Source of the DNA: Neomoorella stamsii
GTDB taxonomy: Bacteria; Bacillota; DSM-521; Neomoorellales; Neomoorellaceae
NCBI RefSeq assembly: GCF_002995805.1
Contig: NZ_PVXL01000046.1
Coordinates: forward strand, 186,001 to 250,000
Direction of reading: 5' to 3'
Length of the DNA: 64,000 nucleotides
Below, piece after piece: positions 1 to 8,269 of this stretch. Position 1 is the first letter of the stretch, and each line of letters begins with the position of its first letter. The notes beneath the pieces are model-generated. The model was not told the origin of the DNA, ran no database searches, and worked only from the letters and a program-made list of their open reading frames with translations. A program made the translations under genes and the position numbers.

Positions 1-331
1 TGTTCCACGTACAGGGATCAACGTCGACCACTACCGGCCTGGCCCCAACGTATACGACAGGATTTACCGTGGCAATAAAAGTAAGGGCGGGCACAATAAC
101 TTCGTCCCCTGGTCCGATCCCCAATAATTTCAGGGCCAGGTGCAGGCCGGCCGTGCCGTTGACAACGGCCACGGCATGGTTGATACCCAAATAAGCGGCA
201 AATCGCTGCTCAAACTCCCTCACCAGGGGGCCTGCCGAAGAGACATAGCCGCTAGCTAAAGCTTTTAAGATATATTCCTTCTCCAACTCACCGATATCGG
301 GCCAGTCCAGCGGTATCTTAATTTCCTGCAT
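1..331 (-). CDS. DegT/DnrJ/EryC1/StrS-family sugar aminotransferase, N-terminal part (LegC-like)
   Basis: This is the first 110 codons of a gene that runs off the left edge, starting at the ATG complement of 329-331. The visible protein begins MQEIKIPLDWPDIGELEKEY and continues with GYVSSAGPLVREFE, then NGTAGLHLAL and GDEVIVPALTFIATVN. These are the PLP-fold entry motifs of sugar 3- or 4-keto aminotransferases. The catalytic lysine lies beyond the edge. It starts 15 nt after the stop of the LegB-like dehydratase, so the two are probably one operon. Dehydratase plus aminotransferase is the first pair of steps in legionaminic or related nonulosonic acid synthesis (established for LegB/LegC). 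The exact sugar is inference. Confidence 0.85.
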   Translation of the reverse strand, partial: MQEIKIPLDWPDIGELEKEYILKALASGYVSSAGPLVREFEQRFAAYLGINHAVAVVNGTAGLHLALKLLGIGPGDEVIVPALTFIATVNPVVYVGARPVVVDVDPCTWN

Positions 332-346
332 CAAAAAGGCGCCGCC

Positions 347-1318
347 TTATACGTTATATTGCCCGGCTTTATATAAAGCCAGGTGATTTTTAAACCACTC
401 AATTGTTATTGCCAGTCCTTGACTTAAGGAGTATTCTGGTCGCCAGCCTGCCAGCCGGTTCGCTTTGCGGTTATCACAGCATAAACGTTCTACTTCGCTC
501 GCTTCAGGGCGGTAACGTTCCGCCTCCACCCGGACTTTCACCTTTGTCCCAATCAATTGTCCTATCAGCTCAACCAGCTCGCCGATGCTTATTTCCCGGC
601 CGCTCCCGATGTTAACTACTTCGCCCACCGTCCGTGGTGAAAGACCTGCTGTGATAAAGCCGTTCACTGTGTCTTTAACGAAGTTAAAGTCCCTCGTCGG
701 TGCCAAATTGCCCAGCCGTATCTCCTCCTGACCGCTTAACAGCTGGGTAATAATCGTAGGGATAACGGCCCGGGCTGACTGCCGTGGCCCGTAGGTGTTA
801 AAGGGTCGGATAATAGTTACCGGTAAATCAAAAGACCGGTAAAAACTCAGGGCCAGCTGGTCGGCGCCAATCTTGCTGGCAGCATAGGGTGATTGGGCCT
901 GGAGGGGATGATTTTCATCAATAGGTACATAACGGGCCGTTCCGTAAACCTCTGAAGTTGAGGTGTGAATCACTCGTGCAATCCCCAGCTCCCTGGAGGC
1001 CTGGCAGATATTATATGTCCCTTCGATATTGGTTTTAATATAAGCAATCGGTGAGACGTATGAATAAGGGATACCTATCAAAGCTGCTAAGTGAAATACG
1101 GCTTCTATTCCCTTTAACGAAGCTTTAACGCTGTCGTAATCACGGATATCACCCGTATAGATCTCGAGGTCATCCTTAAATTCGCTTTCCTCCAGCCAGC
1201 CCCAGTTATTGCGTGAGTTATAGTGGATGAAAGCCCTTACCGCGTGACCCTTTCTTACAAGCTCCTCCACTAGATGTGAACCAATGAAACCGCTGGCACC
1301 TGTTACTAAAATACGCAA
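347..1318 (-). CDS. legB: NAD-dependent nucleotide-sugar 4,6-dehydratase, LegB-like
   Basis: A 323-residue extended short-chain dehydrogenase. The N-terminal Rossmann motif is TGASGFIGSH (residues about 6-15). The catalytic Thr/Ser and YxxxK are in TSTSEVYG and SPYAASKIGADQLA. The stretch RPFNTYGPRQSARAVIPT followed by TRDFNFVKDT is what I recognise in LegB-type UDP-GlcNAc 4,6-dehydratases and distinguishes it from GalE or RmlB. It would convert a UDP- or GDP-linked GlcNAc-type sugar into the 4-keto-6-deoxy form, which the adjacent aminotransferase then aminates. In motile Firmicutes such genes usually glycosylate flagellin, which fits the flagellar cluster 8 kb away. GDP-mannose dehydratase activity is a less likely alternative. 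Confidence 0.8.
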   Translation of the reverse strand: MRILVTGASGFIGSHLVEELVRKGHAVRAFIHYNSRNNWGWLEESEFKDDLEIYTGDIRDYDSVKASLKGIEAVFHLAALIGIPYSYVSPIAYIKTNIEGTYNICQASRELGIARVIHTSTSEVYGTARYVPIDENHPLQAQSPYAASKIGADQLALSFYRSFDLPVTIIRPFNTYGPRQSARAVIPTIITQLLSGQEEIRLGNLAPTRDFNFVKDTVNGFITAGLSPRTVGEVVNIGSGREISIGELVELIGQLIGTKVKVRVEAERYRPEASEVERLCCDNRKANRLAGWRPEYSLSQGLAITIEWFKNHLALYKAGQYNV

Positions 1319-1558
1319 GTGAAAATATCTCTCCTTTTATTTCCTTTGTGATTCCTTTATAAACCATTTTGAGTGTCTATTATTTTTCTCCTTCGTCTTT
1401 ATTTTTTGATCAGCCTTTTACATCTATGATTATCGACATTTTACAGTCGGGCTGTAGAAGCCGAAATAAGATTTTGCCGTTATCCATGACCACCAAGTAC
1501 TCGCCCCTTGCCGCCAGGCCCTGGTTGCGAGTAGGGTCGGTGCCGTTGTCTATGACTA

Positions 1559-2036
1559 TTATCTCAAAGGGTCTGGATTTCCACTTCCCGATAGCGGCAA
1601 AGGCCCTGGTGGTAATCTCCGACACTTTATAAACCGGCATGATGATGCTTTAACTTCCTTCTGGGGAGTAACCCATTTGATATTCCACAAGGATTTCCCG
1701 TCAGGCGGGCTACCAGCATAGCTGGCGTAGAGTTTTTTAAAGAGCTGGTTGGCACTCTGCTGAGCAAGGTAAACAACTTTACCATGTAACGTAACTTTTC
1801 GTACTCCACTTATAGAGTTAACCGGCGCCCTATCGACGGCGTGAAACTGCGAAAGCCCCGGCTCATCTCCAACAGCCGGGTTACCGGGTTTAAGGCGGTC
1901 GGCGCTTAAATGTAATGCGGTTTAATATGCCGATGAGCCGGTCCAGCAAGTCCAGCCTCCGAAAGGCCTCCTGACCTGCCCGGCGGCCGGCCTTCTTGAC
2001 AACCCGTTCGCTGAAACTGTCAAAAGCGTTAATGTT
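1559..2036 (-). pseudogene. Decayed coding sequence between legB and relE
   Basis: The 716-base stretch from 1319 to 2034 has no convincing intact gene. On the minus strand, one open frame runs from about 2036 to a stop at 1890-1892, ending with a helical, arginine-rich segment (RRLDLLDRLIGILNRITFK). A second frame, open from 1921 to a stop at 1559-1561, continues for 120 codons with ordinary-looking protein (VNSISGVRKVTLHGKVVYLA). Neither frame has an ATG, GTG or TTG near its beginning. Two adjoining long frames without starts suggest a gene broken by a frameshift and start loss. I do not recognise the family. A 76-codon frame at 1410-1640 on the same strand is another candidate fragment, but it has no clear ribosome site. 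Confidence 0.3.
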
Positions 2037-2325
2037 ATTTTTGCATTCTGCGCCTTAATTCCTTATACAGGTTTTCACGGCTACCTACCAGGGCTATGAT
2101 AATAAGTTTGCCTGCCTCATTAATGTAATAAATAATCCGGTAGTCAACCCCTTGATAACGACAATGGTATGAACGAAGATCTTGAAATTCGCCTTTTAAT
2201 TTGGGACTATGATATGGGCTGGCGGAAATTTCGTGAAACTGTTGATACAAAAAGTCCCTTAAGGGGCGGTCAAGCTTTTTTAGATCCCTGACAGCCCCCT
2301 GGGATAATTCAATGTGATAATTCAT
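2035..2325 (-). CDS. RelE/ParE-family type II toxin
   Basis: A 96-residue protein with the RelE fold pattern: an N-terminal helix pair (LSQGAVRDLKKLDRPLRDFL), then PKLKGEFQDLRSYHCRY, then the strands VDYRIIYYINEAGKLIIIALVGSR and a basic helical tail. RelE-family toxins are usually ribosome-dependent mRNA endonucleases, while ParE members target gyrase. The arginine in DYRIIY and the C-terminal basic residues fit RelE-like nucleases, but I cannot decide between the two. The start overlaps the antitoxin stop by one base (TAATG), so the pair is translationally coupled. Confidence 0.88.
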   Translation of the reverse strand: MNYHIELSQGAVRDLKKLDRPLRDFLYQQFHEISASPYHSPKLKGEFQDLRSYHCRYQGVDYRIIYYINEAGKLIIIALVGSRENLYKELRRRMQK

Positions 2326-2648
2326 TACTCAATGCTCCTTATGGCCTCATCCAGGGGAATGGTCTTTTCTTCCATTCGTTCCTGCAATAGTCGTTTGAAA
2401 GCGGAATCTAACATCTTTTTACGTTCAACTACCTTCGCTTTTAATTCTTCTCCTTTATACCCCGCTTCCTTGAGGTCCTTAATAATAAGATCTTCCATCT
2501 CATCAATGAGAGTTACTTCCTTGACTTTGATTTCATTTCCGTCAACATAAAATCTTAACTTGGTTCCCTCAGTCCAGTTGAAACGTTCTCTAATTTCTTT
2601 GGGGACGGTTACCTGGCCTTTAGCAGTGATTGTGGTATAGTCAGGCAT
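2325..2648 (-). CDS. AbrB/MazE-type antitoxin (SpoVT-AbrB domain)
   Basis: A 107-residue protein. Residues 5-45 form a swapped-hairpin AbrB DNA-binding domain (TTITAKGQVTVPKEIRE). The rest is a charged helical tail that would wrap the toxin. Pairing an AbrB-type antitoxin with a RelE-type toxin is a mixed but well-known arrangement. A strong ribosome site, AAGGAGG, lies 7 nt before the ATG. The promoter and a perfect palindrome lie just upstream and suggest autorepression by the antitoxin or the complex (inference). Confidence 0.88.
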   Translation of the reverse strand: MPDYTTITAKGQVTVPKEIRERFNWTEGTKLRFYVDGNEIKVKEVTLIDEMEDLIIKDLKEAGYKGEELKAKVVERKKMLDSAFKRLLQERMEEKTIPLDEAIRSIE

Positions 2649-2664
2649 GGTATGCCTCCTTACG

Positions 2665-2679
2665 GTAATACTGTATTAC
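2665..2679. promoter_or_regulatory. Palindromic operator upstream of the toxin-antitoxin pair
   Basis: A perfect 7-1-7 inverted repeat, GTAATAC-T-GTATTAC on the plus strand, lies between the -10 element and the ribosome site of the antitoxin gene. The position, downstream of the -10, is where an autorepressor would block transcription. Binding by the AbrB-type antitoxin is inferred. Confidence 0.6.
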
Positions 2680-2683
2680 GATT

Positions 2684-2711
2684 ATTTTACCACAATCCGG
2701 GAAAATATCAA
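2684..2711 (-). promoter_or_regulatory. Sigma-A-type promoter of the toxin-antitoxin operon
   Basis: On the minus strand there is a -35 TTGATA (complement of 2706-2711), a 16-nt spacer, and a -10 TAAAAT (complement of 2684-2689). Both are close to the vegetative consensus and lie 36-63 nt upstream of the antitoxin start. Confidence 0.6.
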
Positions 2712-2881
2712 GCCACAAAACATCCAGCCCTGCTCAAACCTCCGGCAAATCGAGACCCGCCCTTTCTTCCGGGTGCAGATCGGCAGCTACCATATAGGGG
2801 ATAATTTGCCAGGATGAAGGATTATAAGCAAAGGGGTTCGACCAGTCGCCCCGGCAGCACCAGCAGCAGGATAAAACCCAA

Positions 2882-4579
2882 TCACATTTTCTCATACAGT
2901 AAGTCCCAGAGGTCTTCGACCAGGGCCGCGGCCTGGGCGGTATCGCCCTGTTTTTCTGCGCGTTCAATGGCCGTTACCAGGCCGAGGAGGGCGGCTTTAT
3001 CCTCACCTTCCAGTTCCTGAGCTAGTTTTTTGGCCTGGCGTAGGACAGCCCGACGTCTCCTGGCCGCTCTCCGGTCGGGGGCCTCAGGCTGGGCGCCAGC
3101 CGTTTCGGTGGCGGCCGCCATTTCCTCGGAGGCCCGGGTGATGGTGATGTGCTCATTTTTACCGGTTGATCTCTCCGTAGCCGAGACGTGAACGATGCCG
3201 TCCACGTCGTAGTCAAACTGGACTACGATCTGAGGCTGGCCGGCGGGCATCGGGGGTATGCCGGAAAGGGTGAATTCGCCGAGCAAAGTATTTTTCGAGG
3301 CCATTAAGCTTTCTCCTTGATAAACGGAGATCTTAACTGCCGATTGATTGTCATGGACCGTGGAAAAGACTTCCGCCCGGGAAGTGGGAATAGCCGTATT
3401 GCGCGGGATTAATACGCGCATGACATCAGGGTGAACTATGCCGAACTGCTCTCCCAGAATCTGGATGCCAAGGGAATAAGGGGCCACATCGACGAAGACC
3501 ATATCCAGGGGTTCGCCGGCAATAATGCCTGCCTGCACCGCCGCACCCAGGGCCACGCATTCATCCGGGTTGATCTCACCGCGCGGCACCTGGCCCAGGT
3601 GATTTTTGACCAGTTCAAAGACAGCCGGAATCCTGGTCGAGCCTCCTACCAGAAGCACTATATCCAGGTCTGCAGGTTTCAGCTGGGCGTCCTGGAGCAC
3701 GCGCTGGATCAGGCTTACTGTTTCCTGAAGCAGATCGGCGATCATCGCTTCAAATTGGTTGCGGGACAACTCCACCTCCAGGTTTATAGCCTGACCACCC
3801 CGTTCAGCAATAAAAGGCTCATTGATCTGCACGAAAGGCTGGGTAGAGAGCTTGATTTTAGCTTCCTCGGCGGCGCGGGTTAAACGGGCCATGGCCCGGC
3901 GGTTATCGGACAGGTCTACGCCGGACTCCTCCTGGAGATGCCGGATGAGAAAATCCACCAGGCGAGCATCGAAATCGTCGCCGCCCAGGTGATTATTACC
4001 GGCAGTGGCAATAACCTCGACCACCCCTTCATTGATTTCTACTACGGAGACGTCGAAGGTGCCGCCTCCCAGGTCGTAGACCAGGGCTCGCCGGCTGTCG
4101 CGGCTTTCCAGCCCATAGGCCAGGGCGGCAGCGGTAGGTTCATTAATGATCCGCACCACTTCCAGGCCGGCCAGCTCACCGGCTTGACGGGTAGCCTGGC
4201 GCTGGGCATCAGTGAAATAAGCGGGCACGGTAATGACCGCCTGGCGAACCTCTTCGCCGAGGGTTGCTGCAGCTGTCTCCCGGAGACGCTCAAGAATAAA
4301 AGCCGAAATCTGGGGCGGTGAGAAGGTTTTTTCTCCCAGCGGCAGGGCTACATCCTGGCCCATCATTCTTTTAACCGACTTAATCGTCCGTTCCGGATAC
4401 AGGAGGTACTGGTTTTTAGCCGCGTCCCCTACCAGCAGCTCATCTGCCGGCGAAAGGCCCACCACCGAGGGCAGGAGCCTGGCTCCGTCCTTAGAAACTA
4501 ATACGCGTGGCCGGCCGTCCTGGATGGCGGCCACCACCGAGTTGGTTGTACCTAAATCAATCCCGATAATCTTACTCAT
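2882..4579 (-). CDS. Hsp70/DnaK-family chaperone, short paralog
   Basis: A 565-residue Hsp70, shorter than the usual 610-640 of housekeeping DnaK. Nucleotide-binding motifs are intact: GIDLGTTNSVVAA at the N terminus, INEPTAAALAYG, VYDLGGGTFDVS and VLLVGGSTRIPAV. The substrate-binding beta domain follows (residues about 370-480). The C-terminal lid is short, charged and lacks the usual flexible acidic tail. It is the last gene of a TPR, J-like, GrpE-like, Hsp70 series on the minus strand, so it is probably a specialised paralog rather than the hrcA-grpE-dnaK-dnaJ copy. The best AAGGAGG lies about 17 nt before the ATG, which is unusually far. No CIRCE element is visible. Confidence 0.93.
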   Translation of the reverse strand: MSKIIGIDLGTTNSVVAAIQDGRPRVLVSKDGARLLPSVVGLSPADELLVGDAAKNQYLLYPERTIKSVKRMMGQDVALPLGEKTFSPPQISAFILERLRETAAATLGEEVRQAVITVPAYFTDAQRQATRQAGELAGLEVVRIINEPTAAALAYGLESRDSRRALVYDLGGGTFDVSVVEINEGVVEVIATAGNNHLGGDDFDARLVDFLIRHLQEESGVDLSDNRRAMARLTRAAEEAKIKLSTQPFVQINEPFIAERGGQAINLEVELSRNQFEAMIADLLQETVSLIQRVLQDAQLKPADLDIVLLVGGSTRIPAVFELVKNHLGQVPRGEINPDECVALGAAVQAGIIAGEPLDMVFVDVAPYSLGIQILGEQFGIVHPDVMRVLIPRNTAIPTSRAEVFSTVHDNQSAVKISVYQGESLMASKNTLLGEFTLSGIPPMPAGQPQIVVQFDYDVDGIVHVSATERSTGKNEHITITRASEEMAAATETAGAQPEAPDRRAARRRRAVLRQAKKLAQELEGEDKAALLGLVTAIERAEKQGDTAQAAALVEDLWDLLYEKM

Positions 4580-4671
4580 AATTATGCTGCTAAAAGCCTC
4601 CTTCTTGTTACCTATGCCGGCCCCGTTACAATTTTCATCCTACTGTCGGTGTCACGCCACGGTGTGGGCGT

Positions 4672-5412
4672 CTACTCACTTTTTAGTTGCCTAATGCCGC
4701 CCTCCTTCGCTTCAGGTTGTTCCCCCGTCCCTGCCAGTTTCCCGACGATCACTTCCGCGTAACGAAGCACCTGGTCCTGCCAGATGTATCCGGCCGTAAC
4801 TTCGGCTACCACCCTGCCGTCCTGCTGCTCTTCTGCTACCGGTACAGCCTCTACGGCACGGTGATAGTACGGGTCAAAGGGCTGCCCCACTGCCTCCAGG
4901 CGCTGCACCCCCAGGCCGGCCAATGCCTGTTGCCCGCGCTGCCACAGGCCGGCCAGGCCCTGGACCACGGTCAGCCCTTCCGGCGGCGCCTGGGGCGACC
5001 GGGCTCCGGCAGGGGGGGTAAAGGTCTGGATGCCGGCCTCCAAACCGTCCAATAAAGGTAGTAGCTCTTTAACAAGGGCGGCGATCACCTGCCCTTCCAG
5101 CCGCCTTTTTTCTTCCCGCCGTACGGCCTCAACTAATTCCTGGTAACGCTCATGTCCCCGGCGGAATTCTTGTAACGTCTCTTCGCAGGTTTGGGCCAGG
5201 TCTTCGTTCCCGGCGGCGAGTTGCAGCTGCATTTTGCCCAACCGCGCTACTTCCTGGGTCAACTGCTCAAATCTAGCGGCGAGCCGGGTTACCTGCTGCG
5301 TAAGCTCGGCCATTTCGACCTGGATATTATCCAACCTGGCCATAAGCGGGCCGGCTGTCCTCTGCCATCCCAGTCCGGTTCTCAACCGCTCCAAGTACTG
5401 CCTAATTCCCAT
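4672..5412 (-). CDS. GrpE-like nucleotide exchange factor
   Basis: A 246-residue protein. Residues about 25-110 are a long heptad coiled coil (VEMAELTQQVTRLAARFEQL onward), as expected for the GrpE dimer stalk. The C-terminal domain keeps the GrpE signature: GQPFDPYYHRAVEAV, then VAEVTAGYIWQDQVLRYAEVIVGK. It would release ADP from the neighbouring Hsp70. An N-terminal segment (MGIRQYLERLRTGLGWQ) precedes the coil. The start overlaps the end of the J-like gene by 11 nt, which argues for coupled translation. About 92 nt separate it from the Hsp70 gene. Confidence 0.85.
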   Translation of the reverse strand: MGIRQYLERLRTGLGWQRTAGPLMARLDNIQVEMAELTQQVTRLAARFEQLTQEVARLGKMQLQLAAGNEDLAQTCEETLQEFRRGHERYQELVEAVRREEKRRLEGQVIAALVKELLPLLDGLEAGIQTFTPPAGARSPQAPPEGLTVVQGLAGLWQRGQQALAGLGVQRLEAVGQPFDPYYHRAVEAVPVAEEQQDGRVVAEVTAGYIWQDQVLRYAEVIVGKLAGTGEQPEAKEGGIRQLKSE

Positions 5413-5782
5413 CCTTTGTTATCTGCTCCTTATAATCATCGTGAAAATCGGTGCGGCCCAGGTCGCCACAACAAGTTAACAGTTCCCCGGGAGCATATTG
5501 AATGATGCTCCGCCCCGGCCACCGCAAGGGGCCTAACTTGCGGGCCAGGCGACCGGTATCTAGATGAAAAAGCCCCAGGTCGGTTTTGGCCCGTGCCCGC
5601 GCGTCCTTAAGCTGTTCATAGGCGGCGCGGATACGCTTAAACTCCTCCGGCTGCTGTTCCGGAGGATGCCGGCGGACTAATTGCAGGTAGGCCCTCTTAA
5701 TCGCAGCTGCACTGGCTCCCGGCTCCAACCCCAGAATCTGATAAGGATCGCCGTTTCCAGGGGTAGGCTTCACTCTCGTCAC
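5402..5782 (-). CDS. J-domain-like protein with HPP in place of HPD
   Basis: A 126-residue protein. Residues 12-60 read as a J domain (DPYQILGLEPGASAAAIKRA, then VRRHPPEQ, then FKRIRAAYEQL). The loop that is almost always His-Pro-Asp is His-Pro-Pro here (codons CAT CCT CCG). That aspartate is normally essential for stimulating Hsp70 ATPase. There is no Gly/Phe region, zinc-finger or peptide-binding domain. The remaining 65 residues are of unknown fold. It sits 33 nt after the TPR gene and overlaps the GrpE-like gene by 11 nt. It could be a degenerate J protein that docks Hsp70 without stimulating it, or a J protein with altered partner rules (inference). Confidence 0.78.
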   Translation of the reverse strand: MTRVKPTPGNGDPYQILGLEPGASAAAIKRAYLQLVRRHPPEQQPEEFKRIRAAYEQLKDARARAKTDLGLFHLDTGRLARKLGPLRWPGRSIIQYAPGELLTCCGDLGRTDFHDDYKEQITKDGN

Positions 5783-5815
5783 CCTCTCCCGTAACTCTTT
5801 CCCGAGACCGTCTAT

Positions 5816-8086
5816 CTACCAACCGAGAAGATAAAATAAATCATCGTTTTCCAGGGACTCTTCCAAGGACTTGTACCACTTGGCGCGCTGTTTCTGCCAT
5901 TCCCATTTGTCCGCCGGGGTGCCGGTGGTATTGATAATCCTTTCCACCTCTGCTAATTGAGCCCTGGCCCGCTCATCGCCGGTCTCGATTAAACACCTAG
6001 CATACTTAAGCTGTAGTCCTATATTTTGGGGGAATTCACGTATGGCCAAACGCAAGATGCGTTGGGCCAGATCGCAGGCCGTGTGTTTACAGCACACCTT
6101 GAACGCCCCCAGGTAAACCTTTTCCCGGTCAGCTCCGGGGCAATCCAGGGCGCGGCGCAGGGCGGTTTCAGCCGCCTTTTCCCTTTCAGCCCCCAGGTAG
6201 ATTTGGGCCGCCTGGTAACAGACTTCCGGAGCATTGCCCGCCAGATCCATGGCTCTTTTTAATTGCGCACCGGCTTTACGGGGATGGCCAACCACAAAGT
6301 AAGCCTGGCCAACGAGGAGATGACTGCGTGGGTCCTCCGGCATAAGCTGCAAGACTTGCTGGAACCATTGCTCACCCTCTTTTTCCTTCCCTGTCAGGCA
6401 GGCTATCACCCCGGTAAAAACTAGAGCCTCGGGGTCGCGGGGGTTGAGGCGCAGGGTCTCTTCAATCTCCCGCTGCGCCTCTTGCCACATCTCCAGAGCT
6501 ATGTACCGACGCGCCAGGCGGTTGCTGATGCGGGTCAACATGCCAATCAGCACCGGTTCCTCAGGGGTTACCGCCAGGCTGTTGCGCAAGACTTCTTTCG
6601 CCGCCTCATACTTTTCTGTTTCCATGTATAGGGAAGCCAGCGCCCCTACCGCCTCGACGTTGCCAGGGTGTTCCTGGACCACCGGGAGCAGGGTGCGGAT
6701 GGCCTTCTGCGGTTCTTCCAGCGCCTCCTGGGTATGGGCCAGGGTAAGGCGGGCTTCCACGTCTTCGGGATCGTACCGGAGGGCCAATTCCAGGTCAATG
6801 GCCGCCTCCGTCAGGTTGCCGTCCGCCAGCAAGAGTTCGGCCAAATGGCGGTAGGCCAGGGCCAGGTAGCCTTCCCGGGAGGTCCGGTCTTCACCCTGCC
6901 CCAGTAATTCCGTCCAGCCCGAAATGGTCTGCCGCCAGTAGCGTACCGCCTCCTCCTGTCGTCCCTCCCTTTCGGCCAGCAAGGCGAGATTATGGGTGAT
7001 ATCCGGCAGGTCCTCGGCCGCCGGTCCGATGGCTACGGCCCTTTCCCAATCTTCCCTGGCTTTAGACCACTGTTCGTTACGAGCCTGCAGGTTACCGCGG
7101 ACGAAGTAGGCGAGGGCCAAAAGCGCACCGTTGGGGTTGCTGTCGGCTTCCAAGAGTTGGATAACAGCGTTCAGGTCACCCTTAGCTGCGGCCTGGGTTA
7201 GTTGCCCTTGCCGGACGGCGGCCAGCCAGTCCCGGGCTTCCTCGCCGGCCCCTAGGGCTACGGCCTGTTCCAGGGATTCCTTCCCGCCGTGCAGGTCGTC
7301 GCTCAGGGCCTGCACTTCGCCCAGGGCCAGCCAGAAAAGCGGGTGATGCGGAGCGCGGTGGACCGCCTGCTCCAGCCAGGTCCTCGCCGCACCCCACTGC
7401 TCTTGCCGGGCGTAAGCTATGCCGGTGAGGAAAGCAGCACTGCTGCCCAGGGGTTCGTCAGGCAAAGGGTTATCCCCGGGATGCTTAATTATCTTTACAG
7501 CCACGGGCGCCCCGCTACCCATATCCTCTCGTACCTCCCCGCGAAGCATTGCGGGAAGAGATGACAAAAACTCGCGCACGGGGGCGGCCAGCCCCTGTCC
7601 TTCTGGTCCTGCCAGCCAGGCTGCCAGGAACGAGCCGGGAGAAGCTAATTCCTGCTGAACCATCAGCCATCCCAAGTGCAGGAGTACTCGCTGGTTGCCA
7701 GGCCGGCCGGCCAGGGCCTGCCGGTAGGCTGCTGTTGCGCGCGCCAGGTTACCCAACCGCTGCCAGGCTAAGGCCAGGTGGTAATGGTAGAGCCACTGGT
7801 CTGGAGCCAGGTTTACCGCCTGCTGCAGGAAGGTTTGGGCCGACTGCTCTTTACCGGCCGCATGTTGCTCCATGGCCAGGCGAAAATAGGTTTCCGCCAG
7901 CACCGGCCGCAGCCGCTGCTGTTCCTCCTGGGGCGCGTTCTTCCAGGCGGCGATGGCTTCACGGTACTGCCCGGCCTGAAATAATTGCCAACCGGCATCC
8001 ACCGGTCGGACCGGGTGCTCCTGCCTGGCGGCCTTTGCTTTTTGTTGGGCCTGTCTTTGCTGTTTTTTGCGCAAGCGGTTCTTCAT
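5816..8086 (-). CDS. Large TPR-repeat protein of the Hsp70 module
   Basis: About 756 residues from ATG 8084-8086 (MKNRLRKKQQRQAQQKAKAA), chosen because GGGGGA lies upstream at suitable spacing. An open frame continues 25 codons further to a TTG at 8161, but without a good site. After a basic N terminus the protein is almost all tetratricopeptide repeats (for example AGWQLFQAGQYREAIAAWK and LYHYHLALAWQRLGNLARAT). No signal peptide or membrane segment is visible. TPR arrays often bind Hsp70 or its clients. As first gene of the operon it may recruit clients to the downstream chaperone (inference). Confidence 0.85.
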   Translation of the reverse strand: MKNRLRKKQQRQAQQKAKAARQEHPVRPVDAGWQLFQAGQYREAIAAWKNAPQEEQQRLRPVLAETYFRLAMEQHAAGKEQSAQTFLQQAVNLAPDQWLYHYHLALAWQRLGNLARATAAYRQALAGRPGNQRVLLHLGWLMVQQELASPGSFLAAWLAGPEGQGLAAPVREFLSSLPAMLRGEVREDMGSGAPVAVKIIKHPGDNPLPDEPLGSSAAFLTGIAYARQEQWGAARTWLEQAVHRAPHHPLFWLALGEVQALSDDLHGGKESLEQAVALGAGEEARDWLAAVRQGQLTQAAAKGDLNAVIQLLEADSNPNGALLALAYFVRGNLQARNEQWSKAREDWERAVAIGPAAEDLPDITHNLALLAEREGRQEEAVRYWRQTISGWTELLGQGEDRTSREGYLALAYRHLAELLLADGNLTEAAIDLELALRYDPEDVEARLTLAHTQEALEEPQKAIRTLLPVVQEHPGNVEAVGALASLYMETEKYEAAKEVLRNSLAVTPEEPVLIGMLTRISNRLARRYIALEMWQEAQREIEETLRLNPRDPEALVFTGVIACLTGKEKEGEQWFQQVLQLMPEDPRSHLLVGQAYFVVGHPRKAGAQLKRAMDLAGNAPEVCYQAAQIYLGAEREKAAETALRRALDCPGADREKVYLGAFKVCCKHTACDLAQRILRLAIREFPQNIGLQLKYARCLIETGDERARAQLAEVERIINTTGTPADKWEWQKQRAKWYKSLEESLENDDLFYLLGW

Positions 8087-8213
8087 AGGTAAAATTTCCC
8101 CCGGGAGAATTTTTAGCGCGTCGAATTCTATATTCAGCATCCCTCTGCCAAGTTCCTGCAAACATAGACAGATTTATCCGGCCTGGTCGCCAGAGTGCAG
8201 GGTTTCTGATAGG

Positions 8214-8241
8214 CACAAAAATACCCCGGCCTGTACCGGGG
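8214..8241 (-). terminator. Rho-independent terminator after the Uma2-like gene
   Basis: On the minus strand a CCCCGG stem (8236-8241), 6-nt loop and CCGGGG (8224-8229) are followed by TATTTTTG. It lies just past the stop of the Uma2-like gene and separates it from the TPR gene. Confidence 0.65.
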
Positions 8242-8269
8242 CGACGTGAACAGGGGTCACCAACATGGG

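Noticed and set aside
2734-2881. Possible short gene after the Hsp70 stop
   Set aside because: The frame is a continuation of an out-of-frame shadow of the Hsp70 gene with no ribosome site.
3431-4321. Plus-strand frames inside the Hsp70 gene
   Set aside because: Antisense shadows; the Hsp70 motifs are on the minus strand throughout.
7549-8088. 179-codon plus-strand open frame
   Set aside because: Proline/arginine-rich antisense shadow of the TPR gene, no ribosome site, no recognisable domain.
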